Shown one piece after another: positions 14,697-20,453 of a DNA stretch of 36,075 nucleotides (position 1 is the stretch's first letter; each line of letters begins with the position of its first letter). The notes below the pieces were generated by a model that ran no database searches, was not told where the DNA came from, and was given only the letters and a program-made list of their open reading frames with translations. The translations under genes were made by a program, and so were the position numbers. The DNA comes from a virus. The stretch is from positions 1-36,075 of IMG/VR virus record IMGVR_UViG_3300025012_000211. One strand, 5' to 3'.

Positions 14697-14895
14697 TGCC
14701 TTTTTCCTCCTCAATAAAATGGATATTTGCCATCCGTAGAATTGCCGGAGTGTCCAGGCCGTTAGCGTGGGCGAGATGGAGTAGGTTTGTCATCGTGTCC
14801 ACGATATCGGCCTCAAGGTCATCACGACAATCCAGGGTAGTAAGCGCCCGTTCAGCCTGTTTGATCCTGCCGAAGTTTCTGTTTTTATCGGGCAT
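14683..14895 (-). CDS. Hypothetical helical protein, 70 aa
   Basis: A 70-aa helical protein, MPDKNRNFGRIKQAERALTTLDCRDDLEADIVDTMTNLLHLAHANG..., of a type I associate with phages but with no known role. The ATG at 14895 has AAGGAG upstream. The frame is open to 15033 but without a site and overlapping the neighbouring gene. Confidence 0.65.
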   Translation of the reverse strand: MPDKNRNFGRIKQAERALTTLDCRDDLEADIVDTMTNLLHLAHANGLDTPAILRMANIHFIEEEKGNGKI

Positions 14896-15286
14896 TGGAT
14901 TGCTCCTTCTCGACAAAGTTTTCAAAAACGAACCGCTCATGTGCTTCGGTCCAGGTGAAACCGGCGTCCTCAATCGCTTCCTGCGCGTAGGTGAGCCTGC
15001 CGGCGCCGATGCAATCCGCATTGAAAACGGCATCGGTGATGACGGCCAGCTCTTCGGTCGAGAGCTTTTTCTGTTTCTTGTTGAAATCTCTGATAGTCAT
15101 GTCTGGATCCCCGGATTTGATCATCTTGATGACATTGATGACGGTGATTTTCTTGTCGATCGCTCCCTCTGTTCTCTCCAATAGCGCGGCCGCTCGGTGT
15201 GGCGATATGCCCTTCTCTATCAGGTCCATCAGCCTCGTGTAATTGGCAACCGACCAAGGTTTGCCGTGTTTCTTCGGTTTCTCCAC
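14885..15286 (-). CDS. HTH-like hypothetical protein, 133 aa
   Basis: A 133-aa protein. KPWSVANYTRLMDLIEKGISPHRAAALLERTEGAIDKKI resembles a SANT/Myb- or terminase-like helix-turn-helix, so DNA binding is inferred. GTG 15286 is chosen because AAGGAG is 6 bases upstream; the ATG at 15343 would overlap the previous gene by 46 bases. It overlaps the downstream start by 11 bases. Confidence 0.6.
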   Translation of the reverse strand: MEKPKKHGKPWSVANYTRLMDLIEKGISPHRAAALLERTEGAIDKKITVINVIKMIKSGDPDMTIRDFNKKQKKLSTEELAVITDAVFNADCIGAGRLTYAQEAIEDAGFTWTEAHERFVFENFVEKEQSNAR

Positions 15287-15297
15287 CTCTCTCTCCT

Positions 15298-15516
15298 TCA
15301 AATCATGTTCAGTTTTTTGCCGATGGCCCAACATGTGGGGCACCAGCCGATAAACACCGGGATATCCTTGTCGTGCTTCGCTTCCAGGTCAGCCTGCTCT
15401 TTCGCCATCCTGGCGAGTTTCTCGTCGAAGTCCTCAACCCGGTTGATTCCTACCGATGTCAGGTGGCTCTGTTCCCACTTTGACAGGAGCCGCTTTGCCT
15501 TTCTCGTCTTCAGCAT
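15298..15516 (-). CDS. Small protein with CPTC motif, 72 aa
   Basis: A 72-aa protein starting MLKTRKAKRLLSKWEQ, with a charged helical middle (DEKLARMAKEQADLEAKHDKD) and a C-terminal GWCPTCWAIGKKL. The CPTC may bind zinc or be redox-active. AAAGGAGAAGGG lies before the ATG. It follows conserved hairpin element A in the operon. Confidence 0.6.
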   Translation of the reverse strand: MLKTRKAKRLLSKWEQSHLTSVGINRVEDFDEKLARMAKEQADLEAKHDKDIPVFIGWCPTCWAIGKKLNMI

Positions 15517-15540
15517 TCCCTTCTCCTTTTTGATATTGAT

Positions 15541-15590
15541 TTGACCTTAACCGCTCGACTGCCGCCGGGGACAGAGCCCCCGGCTTGGTC
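15541..15590 (-). other. Conserved hairpin element, copy A
   Basis: Lies between minus-strand genes 15597-16076 and 15298-15516. On the plus strand it has ACCGCTCGACTGC (15550-15562), a 7-bp GC stem GCCGGGG/CCCCGGC (15564-15570 with 15578-15584) and TGGTCC. Copy B near 17184 has the same order of parts. No T run follows on the minus strand, so a simple terminator is unlikely. Confidence 0.6.
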
Positions 15591-15596
15591 CAAAGG

Positions 15597-16076
15597 TTAA
15601 GCGTCGAGGGAATCTTCGTTTATCTCGATAATCTTGTCGCAGCGGCCGCACTTGTAGAGCAACCGATCGGTGACGGGCGTGTCCATGTCGGAAAGGTATT
15701 CGCCCTGCTCGTCGACCTGGAAGAAACCCTCGTCGTGTTTGGTATTGCCGCAATTGCAGCGGTACGTTTCGCACTCGCTTTGCTTCAGGATCTGGTAAAC
15801 CGGCTCGGCTGGTGGCTCGGCATCCATCGACCAGCCCCACGTGATTTCAGGCAAGCCACACAGGACCGCCACGAGCTCGTAGTCGCCTTGGTCGAAGGGA
15901 AGTCTGCCCTCGCACTCGTCGATTTTGTAGGCCTTGATGATGGCCAACTCGCCAGCCTGTTTCGCCGTGTCGGCCATGACCTGGAGGCCATGGTACGGCT
16001 CGGGGTAATCGTCGATGATGTAGGACGGTTTCCTGACGATGGCGGTCCAGGCGGTTTTTTCGGTGTCTTCTTTCAC
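15597..16076 (-). CDS. Hypothetical protein with C-terminal zinc ribbon, 159 aa
   Basis: A 159-aa protein. The C-terminal half has CNCGNTKHDEG and YKCGRCDKIIEI, four or more Cys that would form a zinc ribbon (residues about 108-150). The N-terminal part (AWTAIVRKPSYIIDDYPEPYHGLQVMADTAKQAGE) is unassigned. GTG 16076 overlaps the stop of the XRE gene (GTGA) and follows GGAGG. The frame is open to 16367 but that part overlaps neighbouring genes. Confidence 0.6.
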   Translation of the reverse strand: MKEDTEKTAWTAIVRKPSYIIDDYPEPYHGLQVMADTAKQAGELAIIKAYKIDECEGRLPFDQGDYELVAVLCGLPEITWGWSMDAEPPAEPVYQILKQSECETYRCNCGNTKHDEGFFQVDEQGEYLSDMDTPVTDRLLYKCGRCDKIIEINEDSLDA

Positions 16077-16294
16077 TTCCCTTCCTCCTTCAAAGATTCG
16101 ATCAACTGACCGGTAAGCCCTGCGGTATGGATCAGCGTCAATGCTCGCAGGTGCGATTTCATCTGTTTCGTTTCCTTCCTGGTCGAAGTCTCCCGCTCCC
16201 AATCGCTCACGCGGCACCTGGATGTGCCGAGTAGCACGGCCATGGATGATTGAGAGACGCCGAGCAGGGCACGGACGGCTTTTACTGTTGGCAT
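16073..16294 (-). CDS. XRE/Cro-type helix-turn-helix regulator
   Basis: A 73-aa protein: VKAVRALLGVSQSSMAVLLGTSRCRVSDWERETSTRKE is a classic XRE helix-turn-helix, followed by a helix (KSHLRALTLIH). It would bind operator DNA as a dimer. AAGGAGAGGT precedes the ATG. As the only clear regulator in the window, it may act on the palindromes in the 17580-17793 control region; that is inference. Confidence 0.8.
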   Translation of the reverse strand: MPTVKAVRALLGVSQSSMAVLLGTSRCRVSDWERETSTRKETKQMKSHLRALTLIHTAGLTGQLIESLKEEGK

Positions 16295-16302
16295 ACCTCT
16301 CC

Positions 16303-16572
16303 TTATCTGATGATTTTCCCATACCCCAACTCGGAGTAATCAAATTCCAACCGCTCACGATGTCCATTCCCGCACAGTCCGGTGATATCGCAGGTTCCGG
16401 CGAACAGCCTGATTACTGCCGCAGTCGGCACGTCGGCGGGAATATTGTTGATCTGCCGGATCTGCACCGATGCATCACGGACATCGCCCAGGGGCGCGAG
16501 TGGTGACGCGAGGGTGGTATTGACGTGGTTCTCACTGCAGGTGGTTTTGATCTTGATGCTTCTGGTCCCCAT
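16303..16572 (-). CDS. Hypothetical protein, 89 aa
   Basis: An 89-aa protein MGTRSIKIKTTCSENHVNTTLASPLAPLGD..., probably beta-rich, with CDITGLCGNGH (two Cys, one His) near the C-terminus. AAGGAGG precedes the ATG. No family recognised. Confidence 0.6.
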   Translation of the reverse strand: MGTRSIKIKTTCSENHVNTTLASPLAPLGDVRDASVQIRQINNIPADVPTAAVIRLFAGTCDITGLCGNGHRERLEFDYSELGYGKIIR

Positions 16573-16582
16573 GTTGACCTCC

Positions 16583-16696
16583 TTATATTTTCTCTATAAT
16601 TCCGACCGCCACATAGATGGCAATCAGTACCCAAGGCGCGACCATGCGCCATTTCTCCATAGCCCGTTCCTCTCTCGTGATTTTTCTGTTTCTCAT
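16583..16696 (-). CDS. Overlooked 37-aa membrane peptide
   Basis: A 37-aa ORF: a charged start (MRNRKITREERAMEKWRM) followed by one transmembrane segment (VAPWVLIAIYVAVGIIE). Its ATG overlaps the upstream stop as ATGA. The basic N-terminus predicts it faces the cytoplasm. Function unknown; it parallels the 31-aa peptide at 14278. Confidence 0.55.
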   Translation of the reverse strand: MRNRKITREERAMEKWRMVAPWVLIAIYVAVGIIEKI

Positions 16697-17154
16697 AATT
16701 CGTTCCTATCCTCCTTCGGCGGGGCCGGAAGTTTTATCTTATCTGGAATAGCACGAATACGGTCGCTTAACTCCTGAAGAACCTCATGCGGGTCAGGGTT
16801 TTTCGGTCTGAAAACCATCGTGCGCCCGTCATCTATCTTTATAGGTGCGGGGTACAGCAATGCGTGAATACTGGTTAGCAATTTGACTGCATTGTCAACC
16901 TGTGCTCGTGCGTGGTCGCGTTCAGCGAGTAACACTTCGATCAGTTCGTCGGTCATATTACAATCCAGCGCCCTTTTCAGTTCTCCTTTTTCCACGCTTA
17001 ATATAACTTGACCGGAGATTACCAAATCCACTCTCCACACTTCTCTGTTGGTGAGGTTGTACTGATTCCTCATAATGTCCGCGATGTTCCAGCCCAAACC
17101 ATAGGCAGCAAGAAATCCACCTTTGCTGTTGTACGTTTTGTATTCGTTTTCCAT
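16693..17154 (-). CDS. Hypothetical protein, 153 aa
   Basis: A 153-aa protein, MENEYKTYNSKGGFLAAYGLGWNIADIMRNQYNLTNREVWRVDLVISGQ.... The middle is helical (DELIEVLLAERDHARAQVDNAVKLLTSI) and the C-terminus Pro-rich. GAGGA precedes the ATG. It is the first gene after hairpin element B. No family recognised. Confidence 0.6.
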   Translation of the reverse strand: MENEYKTYNSKGGFLAAYGLGWNIADIMRNQYNLTNREVWRVDLVISGQVILSVEKGELKRALDCNMTDELIEVLLAERDHARAQVDNAVKLLTSIHALLYPAPIKIDDGRTMVFRPKNPDPHEVLQELSDRIRAIPDKIKLPAPPKEDRNEL

Positions 17155-17183
17155 AGGTGTCCTCAGTTGTGGTTGTGATGTTT

Positions 17184-17226
17184 GACCGCTCGACTGCGGG
17201 CGGGGCGCAAGCCCCGCCGTGGTCCT
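17184..17226 (-). other. Conserved hairpin element, copy B
   Basis: In the gap between minus-strand genes 17259-17579 and 16693-17154. On the plus strand: ACCGCTCGACTGC (17185-17197), 8-bp stem GGCGGGGC/GCCCCGCC (17199-17206 with 17211-17218, loop GCAA), then TGGTCC, with an outer GACC/GGTC pairing (17184-17187 with 17221-17224). It shares the exact 13-base block with copy A. Confidence 0.6.
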
Positions 17227-17258
17227 CCAATGATCAAGTCCTTGAGTGGGGGGTGTTA

Positions 17259-17579
17259 TTAAATACGATGCATTTGACTGGCATATTTCAGTTCACGGTT
17301 GCCAGAATATTTATTGATATAGGTTTCTCCGATGATGGCCTTTTCTACTCGGTCTCTCACTGTCTCAATCAGATGTTTTTCCTGCTCCTGCAAACTGAGG
17401 TTGTGAGATATGCTGGAGAACATTTTGAATTTTACCTCACCAATTGTCACTCTCCAATCCCCGCTCCTGAAACCATATCCGCCAATCGGTCCGCCAAATA
17501 CATCAACAGTGATTTTAGAATCTGCAGCTATTTCTCCAGATTTGATAGCCGCAAATAGATCGTCGTTGAAATTTTCCAT
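17259..17579 (-). CDS. Hypothetical protein, 106 aa
   Basis: A 106-aa protein, MENFNDDLFAAIKSGEIAADSKITVDVFGGPIGGYGFRSGDWRVTIGEVKFKMF..., the promoter-proximal gene of the minus-strand block. AAAGGAG lies before the ATG. The central part is beta-rich; the C-terminal part is helical. Function unknown. Confidence 0.65.
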   Translation of the reverse strand: MENFNDDLFAAIKSGEIAADSKITVDVFGGPIGGYGFRSGDWRVTIGEVKFKMFSSISHNLSLQEQEKHLIETVRDRVEKAIIGETYINKYSGNRELKYASQMHRI

Positions 17580-17651
17580 GGTGTTCTCCTTTGTTGTGAT
17601 TTTAACCTGTTATGTCTTTCGCCTGTAGTCCTATGGTGTACTCTTATCTCC

Positions 17652-17680
17652 TTTATACTGTTATCCATTGGCTAATGCAA
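17652..17680 (-). promoter_or_regulatory. Sigma70-type promoter for the minus-strand operon
   Basis: Read on the minus strand: -35 TTGCAT (17680-17675), 17-base spacer, -10 TATAAA (17657-17652), about 70 bases upstream of the first minus-strand start codon. A good match to the sigma70 consensus. Confidence 0.65.
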
Positions 17681-17704
17681 GAACAAAATTTCATTTTCGG
17701 TGTT

Positions 17705-17719
17705 ATAGGTTCCGCCTAT
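17705..17719. promoter_or_regulatory. Candidate operator palindrome 1
   Basis: ATAGG-TTCCG-CCTAT, an inverted repeat with 5-base arms upstream of both divergent genes. A related palindrome lies at 17759 and a weaker half-match at 17622-17636. Binding protein unknown; the XRE protein is a candidate. Confidence 0.45.
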
Positions 17720-17739
17720 GCAACCAATAAAAAAATCCA

Positions 17740-17768
17740 TTGATACTAAGGCAGGAATCCTATAGCAT
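17740..17768 (+). promoter_or_regulatory. Weak candidate promoter for the late operon
   Basis: TTGATA at 17740-17745 and TAGCAT at 17763-17768 with a 17-base spacer, upstream of the terminase small-subunit gene. The -10 match is poor, and it overlaps palindrome 2. A phage-activated promoter is possible. Confidence 0.3.
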
Positions 17769-17771
17769 AGG
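17759..17771. promoter_or_regulatory. Candidate operator palindrome 2
   Basis: CCTAT-AGC-ATAGG, an inverted repeat using the same 5-base arms as palindrome 1 in opposite order. It overlaps the candidate -10 of the rightward promoter, as repressor sites often do. Confidence 0.45.
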
Positions 17772-17793
17772 CGTAAATACGGGGGATTACAGT

Positions 17794-18480
17794 ATGGCGA
17801 CGGAGAAAAAAGGGCGAGACAGGTTCGATTGGGACGCGATCAGGCGGGAGTATTCGACTGCTCAGTTCTCAAACTCCGAACTCTGTAGACGCCATAAATG
17901 CAGCAGGACCGCGCTATACCAGAAGATAGACGAGCAGAAATGGACCCGCGATAACACCGCAGAAGTAAGGCGTATCGCCCAGGCCAAAATGATTGAAGAG
18001 GATGCTCGGGTTGCTGAAAAGTTGACATCCTCACCCGAAAACTTAACAACCGATCATACGGCGCAGGAAAGTTGTCAACCATCACTGTCAACTGTCGACC
18101 TTGAGCAACGCGAGATTGAGCTCGCCGCCCAAACAAGGGTTGGAGTTCTCCTTTCCCATAGGAAAGACCTATCGAAACTTCGCCAGCTCGAAGAGGAGTT
18201 GGTTGTCAAAATGCGGACTTCCAAAATCACGAAGGTTTTCTGTTACAAAGGGCAGATTGTTTCCAAGGATTTTGATGTGTGCGATACCGATAAAGCTGCC
18301 GCCGCCGCGCAACTCGCCAGCTGCATGCACAAGCGCCAGCTGCTTGAGCGCCTGGCCTTCAACCTCGACGATAAGAGATCCAGCGAGGACGATTTGCCGA
18401 CTGTCATCATCCACGATCCAGCATACGGCGCCTACGAAGAGGGCGGGCCGGAAGATCCGAATAAGGAGGGCGACGAGTGA
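17794..18480 (+). CDS. Terminase small subunit
   Basis: A 228-aa protein directly upstream of the terminase large subunit. Residues about 10-50 (DWDAIRREYSTAQFSNSELCRRHKCSRTALYQKIDEQKW) form the helix-turn-helix typical of small subunits that recognise the packaging site. A helical middle (RKDLSKLRQLEEELVVKM) suits oligomerisation, and the tail is acidic. ATG 17794 follows GGGGGA; the frame is open to 17740. Its stop overlaps the next start (GTGA). Assignment rests on position and the N-terminal motif. Confidence 0.75.
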   Translation: MATEKKGRDRFDWDAIRREYSTAQFSNSELCRRHKCSRTALYQKIDEQKWTRDNTAEVRRIAQAKMIEEDARVAEKLTSSPENLTTDHTAQESCQPSLSTVDLEQREIELAAQTRVGVLLSHRKDLSKLRQLEEELVVKMRTSKITKVFCYKGQIVSKDFDVCDTDKAAAAAQLASCMHKRQLLERLAFNLDDKRSSEDDLPTVIIHDPAYGAYEEGGPEDPNKEGDE

Positions 18481-19934
18481 GCACCCATCGCTACCTCTTC
18501 ACGCCTCCCGGGCCGGTCCTGCAGGCCTATTACGACGATACGACAACGAATGCGATCATCAGTGGACCTTTAGGAAGTGGTAAGACCACGACATCATGCT
18601 ATAAATCCTTCCGGTTGATGACCAAACAGGCACCCAACCGGCGCAAGATCCGGCCGACGAAGTGCATCTCCATCCGTAACACCTACGGCGAGCTCCTGTC
18701 CACCACGGCCAAGGATTTCAAAACGATCTTTGGCGATCTTGGTATTTGGAAGGAGGGGAGCAAGGAACCGCCCACATTCACCATGCGGTTCAAGCTTCCG
18801 GACGGGACGATGGTGTGGCATGAGATGATGTTTGTCGCCCTGGACCGCCCCGACCATATCCGGAAGCTGCGCGGGCAACAGGTTACATGGTTCTATCTTT
18901 CCGAGGTCAAGGAGCTGCCGAAAGAGATTGTGGATATGGCAGATCTTAGGCACGGCCGGTTTCCCTCGATGATGCTCGGCGAGGTCTTGCCCACATGGCA
19001 TGGCATGTTCGGCGACACCAACCAGTGTGATGAGGACCATTGGCTCTATCGATTCCAGGAGGAGTTGGCCCCGAAAGGTGAGCTGCCCGACTGGCGGTTC
19101 TTCACTCAGCCGGGCGGGGTAATCAAGGTTAGTGGTCAGTGGGTTATCAATCCCGCCCGGGAGAACCGGGAGAACCTCGAAAAGGCTGCTCCTCGCTACT
19201 ACGAGCGCGGCATGCAGGGCAAGAGCGAGGATTGGATCAAGGTGAATTTGGGGAATATGTACGGCTTCGTCATGGACGGTAAGCCGGTCCACCCCGAGTA
19301 CAACGACACCACCCATTGCGTGGATGATGTGGATCCGGTCATGGATGCCCCGATAATTCTCGGCTTCGACTTCGGCCGCACTCCCGCCTGCGCCATTTTG
19401 CAGCAGATCGGCCTGCAGTGGTATTGCCTGGACGAGTTTGTTTCCTCCGGCATGTCCGCGAGCAAGTTCGCCCCGAACCTGTTGACCTACCTGAACAAAG
19501 AATATCCCGGCCATTCATTCATCGGCTGGGGAGATCCGGCGGGCAAGCACCCGGGACAGGAGGTGGAGTCATCGGCTATCCAGATCCTCAATCTGAATGG
19601 TATCCCCTGCATGCCGTGCGATACCAATGATCCGCTGCAGCGCAGGGCCGCTGTTGCCAACCCCTTGACCGAACTCGCCATGAACGGCCGCCCGCGCCTG
19701 CTCATCTGCAAGAAGGCTAAGATGATCAGGAAGGGGCTCGCGGGTAAGTTCTGTTATCGGCGCCTGCAGGTGGCCGGTGACGAGAAACACATGGATGAGC
19801 CCGACAAGAACGCATGGTCTCACCCCGTCGAGGCACTTGAATACGGGCTGATGGGCGAGGGTGAAGGCCTGCAAGCACTCATTGAAGAGAAGTCGGCGGT
19901 GACCTACAAGGACCGGCCGGCTTCGCCTTATTAA
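18477..19934 (+). CDS. terL: Terminase large subunit (packaging ATPase/nuclease)
   Basis: A 485-aa motor protein that pumps and cuts phage DNA. Walker A is GPLGSGKT (residues 30-37); the Walker B-like strand is TWFYLSE (137-143) with E143 as likely catalytic carboxylate. The RNase H-like nuclease domain begins at GFDFG (D298), with acidic residues in LDEF, GWGDPAG (D353) and DKNAWSHPVEALEYGL (about 443-457). The start is GTG 18477 overlapping the small-subunit stop. The nuclease and ATPase motifs look intact, so it should be functional. Confidence 0.93.
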   Translation: MSTHRYLFTPPGPVLQAYYDDTTTNAIISGPLGSGKTTTSCYKSFRLMTKQAPNRRKIRPTKCISIRNTYGELLSTTAKDFKTIFGDLGIWKEGSKEPPTFTMRFKLPDGTMVWHEMMFVALDRPDHIRKLRGQQVTWFYLSEVKELPKEIVDMADLRHGRFPSMMLGEVLPTWHGMFGDTNQCDEDHWLYRFQEELAPKGELPDWRFFTQPGGVIKVSGQWVINPARENRENLEKAAPRYYERGMQGKSEDWIKVNLGNMYGFVMDGKPVHPEYNDTTHCVDDVDPVMDAPIILGFDFGRTPACAILQQIGLQWYCLDEFVSSGMSASKFAPNLLTYLNKEYPGHSFIGWGDPAGKHPGQEVESSAIQILNLNGIPCMPCDTNDPLQRRAAVANPLTELAMNGRPRLLICKKAKMIRKGLAGKFCYRRLQVAGDEKHMDEPDKNAWSHPVEALEYGLMGEGEGLQALIEEKSAVTYKDRPASPY

Positions 19935-19955
19935 CCAGCAGAACAGGAGAACACC

Positions 19956-20447
19956 ATGCCACCCAGGAAACAGGCACCGCAACCGTTACCCACGACGAAA
20001 TTAGACACCGAGCAGCAGGAACCTGTTGTGCAGGTCAATGATATGACCAAGACCAGTGGTGATATTCATACCTTGGCTTCAGCAGCAAGTAGTGCAAGCG
20101 AGCGCATCAGCGAGTCGATAGCGGAGAGGACTAGCGAATCGATATGTATCAGCGAGTCTCACAATTACGACGAGAACCACAGCTTCGCCGAGACCGATGA
20201 AAAAAGCCTGGCAACCGTGCATGTCTATGAAGATAATCCCGAGGGGCATCCGGTCAAGCGCAACGAGAATTGGGTAGTCGTGGAAGAGCTCTCCGACGAT
20301 GAATTCCAGGTCGAGGTGGCCAACATCGACGGCTATCAGATGCGGAAAAGCATCCTGCGGTTCCGCGTTCGCGGCGAGTTGATGCCGAATGTCGTTGTCA
20401 TGGATGGTATCCGCTACCATCCCACGCAGGGTTTCCAAAAAAGGTAA
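19956..20447 (+). CDS. Hypothetical protein between terL and portal, 163 aa
   Basis: A 163-aa protein. The N-terminal half is low complexity, with repeated Ser-Glu blocks (about residues 45-70: ASERISESIAERTSES, then SESHNYDEN). The C-terminal half looks folded (WVVVEELSDDEFQVEVANIDGY...LRFRVRGELMPNVVV). CAGGAG precedes ATG 19956. The same Ser-Glu style and a SESHxY motif recur at the C-terminus of 31273-32097. Function unknown, possibly virion-associated. Confidence 0.65.
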   Translation: MPPRKQAPQPLPTTKLDTEQQEPVVQVNDMTKTSGDIHTLASAASSASERISESIAERTSESICISESHNYDENHSFAETDEKSLATVHVYEDNPEGHPVKRNENWVVVEELSDDEFQVEVANIDGYQMRKSILRFRVRGELMPNVVVMDGIRYHPTQGFQKR

Positions 20448-20453
20448 GGACCT

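Noticed and set aside
18594-19514. 306-aa minus-strand ORF opposite terL
   Set aside because: Antisense shadow of a clear terminase gene.
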